Origin: Terriglobia bacterium
GTDB lineage: Bacteria > Acidobacteriota > Terriglobia > Bryobacterales > Bryobacteraceae
Direction of reading: 5' to 3'
Length of the DNA: 64,000 bases
Assembly: GCA_025363475.1 (NCBI GenBank)
Contig: JANYDS010000015.1
Span: 20,020 to 84,019, forward strand
In this document: positions 19,442 to 29,464 of the stretch, one piece after another
Position numbering within the stretch: position 1 is the first letter of the stretch
Layout of the letters: every line of letters begins with the position of its first letter
Position numbers and translations under genes: made by a program
Notes under the pieces: generated by a model
Databases searched by the model: none
Told to the model about the DNA's origin: nothing
The model's input: only the letters and a program-made list of their open reading frames with translations

Positions 19442-20803
19442 ATGGCAAGCATCGAAACAGTACAACCGGGAACCAACCCGGAAGCAGGCTGGGTCACTCG
19501 GCTGGCGAACCGCGACAGCTCCGGTTTGGAGTTTCAGGAGCTGAAGTTCACCATTCACCGCAAGCTGCTCGACCGCATCAATCTGGATGCCCTTTCTTCG
19601 CTGGCCAGCGAACGAGCCCGGGCGGAAATTCGCGTGGCCGTTGCGCGTCTCGTGGACGAGGAACGGACTCCGCTCAGTCTCGCGGAAAAAGAACGCGTGA
19701 TTGAAGAAGTGCTGGACGAAGTATTTGGCCTGGGACCGCTGGAACCTCTGTTGCGTGACCCTACAATTTCAGACATTCTGGTCACCACGCCCAAGCTTGT
19801 CTATGTGGAACGGGCCGGCAAGCTTTACCGCACGTCGGTCGAGTTCAAAGACAACACGCATCTGCTGCGTATCATCGAAAAAATTGTTGCCCGCGTAGGC
19901 AGGCGTGTGGATGAATCAACGCCGCTGGTAGACGCGCGTCTGCCTGACGGCTCACGTGTCAATGCCGCCATTCCACCGGTGGCGGTAGACGGGCCCCTGT
20001 TGTGTATCCGCCGCTTCGGCCGCGATCTTCTCGAAGGCTCTGATCTGGTGGCGAAGCTGGCCCTTACCGACGGCATGCTGGAACTCCTGAAAGCCTGCGT
20101 CCGGGCGCGTCTCAACATTCTGATCTCGGGCGGTACCGGGGCGGGGAAGACAACGCTGCTGAATGTGTTGTCCAGTTACATTCCGGAGAACGAACGCATC
20201 GTAACTATTGAAGATGCAGCGGAACTAAAATTGCGCCAGACACATGTTGCGCGCATGGAGACGCGGCCTGCGAATATCGAAGGCAACGGCGCGATCAAAA
20301 TTCGCGATCTGGTCATCAATGCGCTGCGAATGCGGCCCGACCGGATCATCGTCGGCGAAGTCCGCAGCGAAGAAGCACTGGATATGCTGCAGGCCATGAA
20401 CACAGGCCATGACGGTTCTCTAACGACCATCCACTCCAATACGCCGCGGGATGCAGTGGGCCGCCTGGAAGTGATGGTTGGTATGGCGAACGCCAACATG
20501 GGAGTGCGTTCCATTCGTGCCCAGGTGACCAGCGCGATTGACCTGATGGTTCAGGTGGCACGCTTCAGTGATGGCACCCGCAAAATCACTTACATTACCG
20601 AACTGGTAGGAATGGAAGGCGAACAGGTAACCATGCAGGATATCTTCCTGTTTGAGAAGAGTGGCGTGGCGGAAAATGGCAAGATCCTCGGGCGGTTCCG
20701 TGCGACCGGTGTGCGTCCCCGCTTTTACGAAAAGCTCCGCACGTCCGGCATTCAATTGCCGCCGGCGTTGTTTCAAACCATCGTGGAGATTGGCCAGTCG
20801 TGA
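19442..20803 (+). CDS. cpaF: CpaF/TadA secretion ATPase
   Basis: Walker [52 protein letters not shown]. Confidence 0.95.
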   Translation: MASIETVQPGTNPEAGWVTRLANRDSSGLEFQELKFTIHRKLLDRINLDALSSLASERARAEIRVAVARLVDEERTPLSLAEKERVIEEVLDEVFGLGPLEPLLRDPTISDILVTTPKLVYVERAGKLYRTSVEFKDNTHLLRIIEKIVARVGRRVDESTPLVDARLPDGSRVNAAIPPVAVDGPLLCIRRFGRDLLEGSDLVAKLALTDGMLELLKACVRARLNILISGGTGAGKTTLLNVLSSYIPENERIVTIEDAAELKLRQTHVARMETRPANIEGNGAIKIRDLVINALRMRPDRIIVGEVRSEEALDMLQAMNTGHDGSLTTIHSNTPRDAVGRLEVMVGMANANMGVRSIRAQVTSAIDLMVQVARFSDGTRKITYITELVGMEGEQVTMQDIFLFEKSGVAENGKILGRFRATGVRPRFYEKLRTSGIQLPPALFQTIVEIGQS

Positions 20804-21768
20804 GCGCACTGGTTGCCTTCTGCTTTCTGGTGATCCTCGCCCTGCTGCTGTTTTCCATCAGCTTCGGCCTGAAGTTTTACGAGGGCCAGCGGCGCAAGAA
20901 GCTGGTCTCTATGCTGCGGACGGTGACGCAAAATGGAGAATCGGAGCACGTCAACCTGCTGGTGGAAGAAACGAAGAAGCGGGACGTGGTGGAGGGGTTG
21001 TTTAGTTCGCTGAACATCACAGACCGCATCACCATGCAGCTAAGTGAATCCGGCCTTGACTGGACACTCAACCGTCTGGCCATCACCAGTTGCATCACGT
21101 TCATGATCGGTGCGGTAGCCAGTTTACGGATACCGCTCGAATCGCCCCCGGCCTTAAGGGCACTGGCGGTTGGACTTTGCGCGGCCTATCTGCCATTGCT
21201 CTATGTGTCAAAGAAACGCAGTGCGCGGATTGCAGAGCTGGAAACGCAGTTGCCGGATGCACTGGATTTTCTGGCACGCTCCATGCGGGCAGGTCATGCG
21301 TTTTCCATTAGTCTCGAAATGGTGGGCGAGGAGTTACACGATCCTCTGGGGCAGGAGTTCCGGGCGCTTTTCAATGAGCAGAATCTGGGCGCTTCGCTGG
21401 AGCGTTCATTCGCCACATTTGCGCGACGCGTGCCCATTGCCGACGTGCGCTTCTTTTCTTCCGCCGTGCTGCTTCAGCGGCAGACCGGTGGCAATCTGAG
21501 TGAGATTCTAAACCGGCTGTCGCACATCATCCGGGAGCGCTTCCGACTTAAGGGCCAGGTAAAATCTGCCAGCGCGCACGGGAGGCTGACGGCTACGATT
21601 CTGACGCTATTGCCTATCGCAACACTGGGCGGACTCCTGATTACATCGCCCGGCTATCTGGACCCGATGATGACCAACCCCACGGGCCGCAAGATTGTGG
21701 CGCTCGGCGTGATGGCGCAGATCATCGGAAATTTCTTCATCCGCAAAATCATCAAGATCAAGGTCTGA
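20800..21768 (+). CDS. tadB: TadB pilus inner-membrane protein (T2SS F domain)
   Basis: TMs plus QLPDALDFLARSMRAGHAFSISLEMVGEELHDPLGQEF. Confidence 0.9.
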   Translation: MSALVAFCFLVILALLLFSISFGLKFYEGQRRKKLVSMLRTVTQNGESEHVNLLVEETKKRDVVEGLFSSLNITDRITMQLSESGLDWTLNRLAITSCITFMIGAVASLRIPLESPPALRALAVGLCAAYLPLLYVSKKRSARIAELETQLPDALDFLARSMRAGHAFSISLEMVGEELHDPLGQEFRALFNEQNLGASLERSFATFARRVPIADVRFFSSAVLLQRQTGGNLSEILNRLSHIIRERFRLKGQVKSASAHGRLTATILTLLPIATLGGLLITSPGYLDPMMTNPTGRKIVALGVMAQIIGNFFIRKIIKIKV

Positions 21769-21770
21769 CT

Positions 21771-22706
21771 ATGATGCCTCTCATGCTTGCCGGTTTTCTT
21801 TTCATCCTGCTGATGACGGTGATCTCTGTCTATGGCTACCGGGCCTATGTCCGCCCCAGCCGGATCTATGACCGCGTTGGCGGCATGGCTGATTTGACCG
21901 TGCAGAGCGAAACACAATCAGTAAAACCGCGCGATGTTGTGGTGCGGGTTTTTGAACAGGTGGGCGAACAAATTCCCCTGAGTCCGGCAGACCAGACCGT
22001 CACCAGACGCGATCTGGTGATGGCAGGCTACCGGTCTGAAGGGGCGATCCGTATGTTCTATGGGGTCAAGGTGATTTTCTGTGTCCTGATGTTCATCTTT
22101 GGTCTGATGAGCAAAAATATGATCACGGTCAACCCGGTCCTGCGCATTGTCTATCTCGTAGCCGCCACCGGTTTGGGTTACTACGCGCCTGTCATCTATC
22201 TGGAAAGTCTGGTCAAGAAACGGCAGGCGAAGCTGCGGCTGTCATTGCCCGATGCTCTGGACATGATGGTGGTTTCAGTGGAGGCGGGTTTAGGGCTTGA
22301 CCAGGCGCTGCAATACGTGAGCCGTGAGATTGAGGAAACACATCCGGAACTGGGCGATGAGTTCAGTCTGGTGGGCCTTGAGATGAGGGCTGGCAAGCGC
22401 CGTGGCGAAGCGTTGAAGAATCTGGCCGACAGGACGGGAGAAGCGGAATTGCGCAAGCTGGTGGCGATTCTGATTCAAACCGACCGCTTTGGCACAAGTA
22501 TGGGGGAAAGCCTGCGCACGCATTCCGACTTCATGAGACTGCGGCGCAAGCAGGAGGCGGAGGAACGGGCGGCGAAGGTGGGAGTGAAACTGGTGTTTCC
22601 CATCTTCCTGTTCATCCTTCCTTCGATGATGATCGTCGCTGCGGGACCGGCGATGCTGAAGGTGTTCCAGGACCTGTTCCCGATGATGCAGAGTTTTGGC
22701 AAATAG
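21771..22706 (+). CDS. tadC: TadC pilus inner-membrane protein (T2SS F domain)
   Basis: LSLPDALDMMVVSVEAGLGLDQALQYVSREIEETHPELGDEF. Confidence 0.9.
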   Translation: MMPLMLAGFLFILLMTVISVYGYRAYVRPSRIYDRVGGMADLTVQSETQSVKPRDVVVRVFEQVGEQIPLSPADQTVTRRDLVMAGYRSEGAIRMFYGVKVIFCVLMFIFGLMSKNMITVNPVLRIVYLVAATGLGYYAPVIYLESLVKKRQAKLRLSLPDALDMMVVSVEAGLGLDQALQYVSREIEETHPELGDEFSLVGLEMRAGKRRGEALKNLADRTGEAELRKLVAILIQTDRFGTSMGESLRTHSDFMRLRRKQEAEERAAKVGVKLVFPIFLFILPSMMIVAAGPAMLKVFQDLFPMMQSFGK

Positions 22707-22779
22707 CTTTGCCAGGAAATAACTTCGGCATGAATAACTTCGGTTAATTCCGCCAGGTAACTAAAAGGAGTAACACAAG

Positions 22780-22878
22780 ATGGATCAAAACGTGGTGCAA
22801 TCGATCTTCTGGATCGCAACTCTCGCAGTACTGGTTCTGTTTCTGCAGAGACGCCGGAAGCGTAAGGCTAGTTTTTAG
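22780..22878 (+). CDS. 32-aa single-TM microprotein A
   Basis: Read directly: MDQNVVQSIFWIATLAVLVLFLQRRRKRKASF; upstream AAAAGGAG; absent from ORF track (below size cutoff). Confidence 0.65.
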   Translation: MDQNVVQSIFWIATLAVLVLFLQRRRKRKASF

Positions 22879-22928
22879 TTTCGGACAAGACAGCAGTTTG
22901 TAACAAAATCAAAAGGAGAATAAATACG

Positions 22929-23027
22929 ATGAATGGAACAGTAATGCAGGCGGTTCTCTGGATTGTGGCAGGTCTCTTCCTGGCGCTTCTGATCGTTCGG
23001 CGCAGCAAGCGTAAAGCTCGCAGCTAA
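22929..23027 (+). CDS. 32-aa single-TM microprotein B, similar to microprotein A
   Basis: Read directly: MNGTVMQAVLWIVAGLFLALLIVRRSKRKARS; upstream AAAAGGAG; same length, topology and basic tail as A. Confidence 0.65.
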   Translation: MNGTVMQAVLWIVAGLFLALLIVRRSKRKARS

Positions 23028-23042
23028 CCGAAAGGTCGGTGA

Positions 23043-23873
23043 ATGCTTTTGGCGATGACAGACTGGCAAAGCACCCAAAACCGCGATGGCGGCTGGGGGT
23101 ATGGGCGGGGAAATTCGTGGACGGAACCAACCGTCCTCGTGCTTCTCGCCCAGTCCGTCACGCAGGTTGAGCGGGGGAGTTTCGAAGCAGGGGTGAACTT
23201 CCTCCGCTCGGTGCAGCGCCGGGATGGCGGTTTTAGTCCGCGGGCTGATGTGGAAGAAAGTACGTGGGTCACATCACTCGCGCTGCTATTGCCTGGGGAA
23301 GCACTCGGGCGTGATGTGAGAGTGCGGGGTAATGAATGGCTCGGCGCTCAGACCGGTCGGGAATCCGGCTGGAATTTTCGTTTTCACCAGTGGCTGGCAG
23401 GGAATAAGGAAGAATATCCGGAAGGCTGGCCCTGGTTTCCGGGGGCGGCGGCGTGGGTAATCCCGACAGCGCTGGGTGTGCTGGCGTTTGAGCGTGTCCT
23501 GAAGACGAACGAGAGCAAAGCAGTGCGGGAGCGGGTCCGCACCGGGCGCGCGTTTTTAATGAACCGGATTTGTGCCGACGGCGGCTGGAACCATGGGTCA
23601 AACAGAGCGCTCGGCCGGGATGGCGATTCGTATCCGGAGACTACCGGGATTGCCTTGATGGCATTGCGTGGTGTGGCGGGAACGGCGCAGATGACCGCGG
23701 CGCGGAAACATCTGGCGAGTTGCAAGACGGCCGAGGGCAGCGCGTGGCTGCGGATGGGTTTGGCGGCGCAGGGCGAAATAGCTACTGTGACGGAAGCACC
23801 CGCGGCCCGAACGGTGACCGACCGGGCTTTACTCGCACTGGCGAAGGCAACTCGAAATCCATTGCTGAGTTAA
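23043..23873 (+). CDS. Squalene-cyclase/prenyltransferase-like alpha-alpha toroid protein
   Basis: Repeats NRDGGWGYG, RRDGGFSP, CADGGWNHGS typical of terpenoid cyclase/PFT repeats. Confidence 0.7.
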   Translation: MLLAMTDWQSTQNRDGGWGYGRGNSWTEPTVLVLLAQSVTQVERGSFEAGVNFLRSVQRRDGGFSPRADVEESTWVTSLALLLPGEALGRDVRVRGNEWLGAQTGRESGWNFRFHQWLAGNKEEYPEGWPWFPGAAAWVIPTALGVLAFERVLKTNESKAVRERVRTGRAFLMNRICADGGWNHGSNRALGRDGDSYPETTGIALMALRGVAGTAQMTAARKHLASCKTAEGSAWLRMGLAAQGEIATVTEAPAARTVTDRALLALAKATRNPLLS

Positions 23874-23879
23874 GTTCCT

Positions 23880-24863
23880 GTGAAGAAACCTGTTTTGAAC
23901 ATGACACGGCGGGAAGTACTGGCAGCCAGTGCGGCTGCTCTGGCGGGTTGCGGGCGAGTCACAAGTGTACCGGTGGCTGGGGCGTTTCCGGTCTCGGATG
24001 TCACGATCGTGAAGGCACCGGCCTACACGATGGCCATCTATGACACCATCTACCGGCTGGTGGAAAGTCACAAGCTGAATGTCCGCGGCAAGCGGATTGT
24101 GCTCAAACCAAATCTGGTGGAGTTTGACCCGAATACGGCGATCAACACTCATCCGATGGTGGTTCATGCGGCCTTCGAGGCGTTCCGTAAACTGGGCGCC
24201 GCAGAAGTGAAGATCGCGGAGGGGCCGGGACACCGGCGCGGCACTCTTGATCTGGCTGATGCCGCCGGTTACTTTTCGACGATACCGGAGTTTGAAAACG
24301 CGTTCACAGATTTGAACCTTGATGATGTCGCGAAACGAGTTATCGCGCGGCCGGTATCGCAGCTAAAGTCACTCTATTTGCCCCATACTGTTCTTGACTG
24401 TGACCTGCTGGTTTCCCTGCCCAAGATGAAAACCCACCACTGGGCGGGGGCAACTTTGGCAATGAAAAATCTTTTTGGTCTGGTCCCCGGCGGAGTCTAT
24501 GGCTGGCCCAAGAATGTGCTGCACTGGGCCGGGATTGCGGAATCGATTGTGGATCTGCACCACCTTTTCCCGCGACAGTTTGCCATTGTCGACGGGATTG
24601 TCGGAATGGAAGGCAACGGGCCGATCCAGGGCACTCCCAAAGCAGCCGGAGTGCTGGTTGCCGGCAGTGATGTGGCTGCTGTAGATGCCACCTGTTGCCG
24701 GATCATGGGTATCGAGCCGAAGCGCGTGGAATACCTGCGGCTGGCGCGCGGTGAAGTGAATCTGGGTGAAGCGGCGTGCAGACAGAGGGGGGAAACTGTG
24801 GCCTCTGTCCGCACGCGGTTTGAACTGGTTGCTCCGTGGGACCAGATGGTTCGCGCCGCCTGA
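23880..24863 (+). CDS. DUF362 domain-containing exported protein
   Basis: TRREVLAASAAALAGCG leader; KRIVLKPNLVEFDPNTAINTHP, LVSLPKMKTHHWAGATLAMKNLFGLVPG typical of DUF362. Confidence 0.8.
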   Translation: MKKPVLNMTRREVLAASAAALAGCGRVTSVPVAGAFPVSDVTIVKAPAYTMAIYDTIYRLVESHKLNVRGKRIVLKPNLVEFDPNTAINTHPMVVHAAFEAFRKLGAAEVKIAEGPGHRRGTLDLADAAGYFSTIPEFENAFTDLNLDDVAKRVIARPVSQLKSLYLPHTVLDCDLLVSLPKMKTHHWAGATLAMKNLFGLVPGGVYGWPKNVLHWAGIAESIVDLHHLFPRQFAIVDGIVGMEGNGPIQGTPKAAGVLVAGSDVAAVDATCCRIMGIEPKRVEYLRLARGEVNLGEAACRQRGETVASVRTRFELVAPWDQMVRAA

Positions 24864-24877
24864 TACTGAACTCGGAG

Positions 24878-25171
24878 TCAGGACGGAATGAGCCGGCTGC
24901 CCGCCACGTAAATGATGGACAGGTTCCAGACGATTAAGCCTGCGTACCAGTAATTGATCCAGCTCACCAGGCGCGCCCGGCTGGTGGCCACGCAGATGGC
25001 CCCGATCCCCAAACCAACCAGCTTGGAGAATGCCAGACCCCACAGGGGAGAGCTAATGTGAATGAGTTTGGCGATGAACGGACTGGCCTCGCTTGCTCCG
25101 AGACGAAATCCGATCAGAGTCGTGAAAAAGTCAAGAATTTGAAGATAGATAAAGACCTGTATTACCAACAT
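24878..25171 (-). CDS. Small membrane protein (DUF5658-like)
   Basis: 97 aa, several TM helices, LQILDFFTTLIGFRLGASEASPF... Confidence 0.55.
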   Translation of the reverse strand: MLVIQVFIYLQILDFFTTLIGFRLGASEASPFIAKLIHISSPLWGLAFSKLVGLGIGAICVATSRARLVSWINYWYAGLIVWNLSIIYVAGSRLIPS

Positions 25172-25194
25172 GTATGATTGCCTCCTGATAAGTA

Positions 25195-25755
25195 CTAATA
25201 AAATCTGATCTTGTACCGCACCATCACTACGAAGGCAATCGCTCCGACCGCGATCAGGGCTCCGTGCGGGAGCCTCATGCCTTTCGTGGAATTGACGTCA
25301 AGTTCTTCGCTGCTTTGATATGGTGCGCGAAGTTGTGAAAGATCTCGCATAATCCACGCGAGGTTGAAGAAAGTCTTGCGAACACGGCCGGCGAAAACCA
25401 GCATGATCACCGCGATGAGGCCGCCGAGGATCGCAGTCAGCAGAAACATCCAGACTACGTTGGAAGGGCCTGTAATTGCACCCACGGCGGCGAGGAGTTT
25501 TACATCTCCGGCGCCGCGCGCACGTAGAAGGTACAGCGGGAAGTAGAGGACGAAGCCGAGGCCGAAACCTTCAGCGGCATGACCCAGCCCGGACCATCCC
25601 AGAGAGTACCCATTCCAGGCGAAGCCGACAATGATTCCGGCGAGTACCAGCCAGTTGGGAATCCTGCGGAAACGGATGTCATAGATGGCCGCAATCAAGA
25701 CCAGAATCCCCAGCAGAATCTGGCCGGCGTCAGTAAGTGTGGGCTCGCTCAGCAT
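25195..25755 (-). CDS. cpaA: A24 prepilin peptidase, CpaA/TadV
   Basis: IYDIRFRRIPNWL and GAGDVKLLAAVGA (two catalytic Asp motifs). Confidence 0.88.
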   Translation of the reverse strand: MLSEPTLTDAGQILLGILVLIAAIYDIRFRRIPNWLVLAGIIVGFAWNGYSLGWSGLGHAAEGFGLGFVLYFPLYLLRARGAGDVKLLAAVGAITGPSNVVWMFLLTAILGGLIAVIMLVFAGRVRKTFFNLAWIMRDLSQLRAPYQSSEELDVNSTKGMRLPHGALIAVGAIAFVVMVRYKIRFY

Positions 25756-25875
25756 CGTTGCAAAAATGAGTATAGCCCGAATCTAACTATCGGTAACTCA
25801 TTTTGGAGCTTTGTTAACTAAGGTTAGCGTCTGGTACGTTAACCATCGCGTTAACCAAAGCGTCGTTTGGCAGCA

Positions 25876-27332
25876 GCATTGTGCTAACGCCGTGCCATTC
25901 GACACGTTCATCAAACGCTCGCGCTGGTTTGGATTCCGGTTCTTCTTTTCGGCGCTGTAGTGTCGTATCAGATTCTGGGTCCCACTCCCATCGGGATGGC
26001 TGACAACCGGGATTTTAGACGGGTACTTGCGTCGTTGCGACTCTGGCCCCACACACCCGACGGGCATTCCTACTTCTTCTATTTCTTACCTGAGTATTTC
26101 GTGGCGGACCCCGTCTACGACCCGGGCGTGCCCAGTTCTGAACGCTTCATTGTGCGAAGACGGGCAAGTTTTTTACGAAGATATTCCTGCCGCGGCACCG
26201 GTTTGAGCTGCGCGTAACGGGCATACTTCATGCGCTGGTGCTCGCACTTGTAATGCTTTGTTGTTTGCGGGCTCTGTGTCGTCAGGCGGGCTGGGTGCGG
26301 ATATCGGCGGCCGCGCTGATGTTGTGAATGTGGACCGATGTCATGTACGTCCAGCAGTCCAGCACCGCATACTCGGACGCAGGCGCCGTGGTTGCGCTTT
26401 GTCTGGCATTTTCTGTTGCTCTGACGGTATTGCTAACGCGTGGTGGAAATTCCGTCAGGTGGTTATTGGCGTTTGCAGCAGCCTCGTGTTTTCTTTTGGG
26501 GACGAAGCTGCAACATGCCGCGGCAATCGTGCCACTGTCAGCGTTTTCCATCATGATGGCGGTTCGGACAAAGACCCTGCCTTTGTGAATGGCATGGCTT
26601 GCGATACCCGTGGCCCTGCTCGGAACCGTCTTGTATCTGGCAGAACGCACCCCCGTGACATACCGCGAGCCGCCTGCCTTTACCGTAGTGTTCTTCAAGC
26701 TGGCGGTGCTCTCGAAGAACCCGGCCGAGGTGCTGGCTGCATTTCACATGCCGGGTGAAGAGTTCAGTAAAGACATAGGGCATCACCGTTATGAGCCCAT
26801 GGTTCCGAAAGACGATTCGTTTCGCCAGCGCATCGTGTCACTGGTTACTCCGGTCCGGCTCGCGGCATTCTACTGGCATTATCCGGAAGTGGCGGCAGCA
26901 GCCATACAATCCGACCGGAACGAAGCGGCCAGCGATGTCAGTCTCAACGGTTACGGCCATCTGCGCGAGGTCGATGTGGTTCAGAAAAAGACATCCCCCG
27001 AATTCAACTTGTGGAGCGGGCTGCGCAGAGCACTTTTCCGCCCCGCGCCCTTGTATCCGGTATATCTTTTTGGACTGGCACTGATTTTTTGTGTGGCGGG
27101 CGCGGTGAGCCGCCGCTTACGTGAACGCTTGCCGCTGTGGCCTCTCCCGGCCATGGCGACTTCCATCGCGGTTAGCTGCTATCTCACTGCATCACTGATG
27201 GATGCTGTCGGAACCCGGCGACACCTGGTGCTTGTTCACGCCGCGACGGATCTGACTATACTGATGCTGTTTTTGGCAGTGCTGGCACGAGCCGTGCCCG
27301 CGCTTCGCCTACCAGGAACAGTGACCCGGTGA
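25876..27332 (+). pseudogene. Degraded multi-pass membrane protein gene (frameshift region near 26150-26200 and two in-frame TGA codons)
   Basis: ORF 25960..26217 (frame 1) continues in frame 0 as FLPRHRFELRVTGILHALVLALVMLCCL..., interrupted by TGA at 26325-26327 and 26586-26588. Confidence 0.55.
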
Positions 27333-28542
27333 TGAATGTCGTCATGGGTCTTTCCTGGATAGTAGCCAGCGCGTCGGTCACCCTGGGGCGTACCCGAATA
27401 TTTGGATGGTCCGTGACTTCCAGCACCAGCTCCGGATTCAGCGCTCGCGGCTGATCGGGCGCGGTCAGCACTACTTCCGCAGCCAGAGGAAACAGGACGC
27501 TGGTGACTTCATCGATGGCCTTGTCGCGCATGGCACCGTAGATGAGGCGGATCGGTTCATCGGCAAAGAACCGTTTAATGTAGGCGGCCAGGGCGCGGGT
27601 ACCTGCCGGGTTATGAGCGCCGTCCAGAATCACATCGGGATCTGTGGCCACTCGTTCCAGACGGCCTGGCCAGACTGCCTGAGCGAAACCCGCGCTGATA
27701 GCGGTCGGGGGCAGTCCGAAAACTTTGAGTGCCGCCGCCGCAGTACGCGCATTTTCCACCTGATGCTCACCCGCGAAAGGACAGTCAATCGGGATGGTTT
27801 CGTCCGCCACCAGCTTGAAGCGGCTGCCGAAACGGTCGACCGCTAAATCTTCAATGCGCCAAAACGACGACAGCGTGACCGGTGAACCCATTTCCAGTGC
27901 CTTGCGGTCCAGCACACTAAACGCTTCCGGACGTTGCGCAGAAAACACCACCGGGCGGTCTTCCTTGATGATTCCAGCTTTCTCCGCCGCAATGGATTCG
28001 ATGCTGGACCCCAGAAAAGCTTCGTGGTCGAAATCAATCGGAGTAATTACGGAAACTTCCGGCACCACAACGTTCGTGCCATCCAGACGCCCGCCCAGAC
28101 CTGTTTCAAGTACGACAACATCCACCTGCGCCCGTGAAAAAGCGACCAGGGCCATGACGGTGATGGTTTCAAAAAAACTGGGATGCGCGTCAATTGCTTC
28201 CCGTGCCAGCAGCGCTTCCGCCGCAGTATGAACTTCTGAAAAAACGGACGTCCACAGCTCTTCGGTAATGAGCGAACCGTCAATTTGAATGCGCTCGCGC
28301 GGATCACACAGGTGCGGCGAAGTATAAAGCCCGGTGCGAAACCCTGCTACACGCAGCGCGGACGCCATAAGTGCACAGGTAGAACCTTTGCCATTGGTGC
28401 CCGCCACATGAATGAAGCGGCCCTGACGGTGGGGATTTCCGAGCACCTGCAGCAGCGCTTCGACACGCGCCAGGTCCCATTTGACGGTCTTCAGCTCCGG
28501 ACCCAGGGAGAAGAGAAACCGGAGGGAATCCGCGAAAGTCAC
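27256..28542 (-). CDS. folC: Bifunctional folylpolyglutamate synthase/dihydrofolate synthase
   Basis: FIHVAGTNGKGSTCALMASALR, YTSPHLCDPRERIQIDG, ILDGAHNPAGTRAL. Confidence 0.93.
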   Translation of the reverse strand: MTFADSLRFLFSLGPELKTVKWDLARVEALLQVLGNPHRQGRFIHVAGTNGKGSTCALMASALRVAGFRTGLYTSPHLCDPRERIQIDGSLITEELWTSVFSEVHTAAEALLAREAIDAHPSFFETITVMALVAFSRAQVDVVVLETGLGGRLDGTNVVVPEVSVITPIDFDHEAFLGSSIESIAAEKAGIIKEDRPVVFSAQRPEAFSVLDRKALEMGSPVTLSSFWRIEDLAVDRFGSRFKLVADETIPIDCPFAGEHQVENARTAAAALKVFGLPPTAISAGFAQAVWPGRLERVATDPDVILDGAHNPAGTRALAAYIKRFFADEPIRLIYGAMRDKAIDEVTSVLFPLAAEVVLTAPDQPRALNPELVLEVTDHPNIRVRPRVTDALATIQERPMTTFITGSLFLVGEARARLVPALPKTASV

Positions 28543-29411
28543 GCCGCCTGTTCCGCCGCTCCACAGAAGAATTCGAGAGCCCTGGCGATATACGCCTTCA
28601 TTTCAGAACGCGGCACCACAGCATCGAGCATTCCATGTTTCAGCAGGAACTCGCTGCGCTGAAAACCTTCCGGCAGCTTCTGACGAATGGTCTGCTCAAT
28701 CACGCGCGGGCCGGCGAATCCGATGAGCGCGCCGGGTTCGGCGATGTTCAGGTCACCCAGCATGGCGAAGCTGGCAGTGACGCCGCCCGTGGTGGGGTCA
28801 GTCAACATGCTGATGTAAGGGATTCCGGCTTCGTCAAGACGCATGAGCGCGGCAGACACTTTGGCCATCTGCATCAGGCTGATGGCGCCTTCCTGCATTC
28901 GCGCGCCGCCTGACGCTGAAACGATAATGACTGGAGCGCCTGAAGCAATGGAACGTTCGATGGCGCGCGTGATCATTTCGCCAACGACGGACCCCATGCT
29001 GCCGCCAATAAATTTCGGCTCCATCGCGCAGATGTTGACAGTGCGTCCGGCCAGTTTCCCGGTTGCGGAGATCAGCGCGTCCTTCAGCGAGGTTGCTTCC
29101 TGAGTTGATTTCAAGCGCGAGGCGTAGGGTTTCTGGTCGGTAAATTTCAGCGGATCAGACGATTGCATGGTCTGGTCATGCTCTTCGTAAACACCGCCGT
29201 CGAAGAGGCTTTCCAGCCGCGCACGCGCATCCATGCGGAAGTGGTAACCGCACTTGTTGCAGACGCGCATGGTGAGATCAAGATCTTTCTTCCAGATGAT
29301 TTCGCGGCAACCGTCGCATTTGAGCCAGAGGCCCTCGGTGCGGACGGTGTGCCCGCTGTCGTCGTTGTTCGGCTGTTTTGCCGCGTTGGAATCTCGTTTA
29401 AACCAGGCCAT
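28539..29411 (-). CDS. accD: Acetyl-CoA carboxylase carboxyltransferase subunit beta
   Basis: Zn finger CDGCREIIWKKDLDLTMRVCNKCGYHF; SASGGARMQEG; DPTTGGVTASFAMLGDLNIAEPGALIGFAGPRVIEQT. Confidence 0.95.
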   Translation of the reverse strand: MAWFKRDSNAAKQPNNDDSGHTVRTEGLWLKCDGCREIIWKKDLDLTMRVCNKCGYHFRMDARARLESLFDGGVYEEHDQTMQSSDPLKFTDQKPYASRLKSTQEATSLKDALISATGKLAGRTVNICAMEPKFIGGSMGSVVGEMITRAIERSIASGAPVIIVSASGGARMQEGAISLMQMAKVSAALMRLDEAGIPYISMLTDPTTGGVTASFAMLGDLNIAEPGALIGFAGPRVIEQTIRQKLPEGFQRSEFLLKHGMLDAVVPRSEMKAYIARALEFFCGAAEQAA

Positions 29412-29464
29412 GATTTGGATGTAACGACTTGTCTTTATAGGCTAGCGTATTTGGACCCGGCTAG

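Noticed and set aside
26325-26588. In-frame TGA codons at 26325 and 26586 considered as further selenocysteine sites
   Set aside because: No SECIS-like hairpin seen downstream, no selenoprotein motif, both followed directly by ATG, and the gene also has frameshifts; decay is simpler
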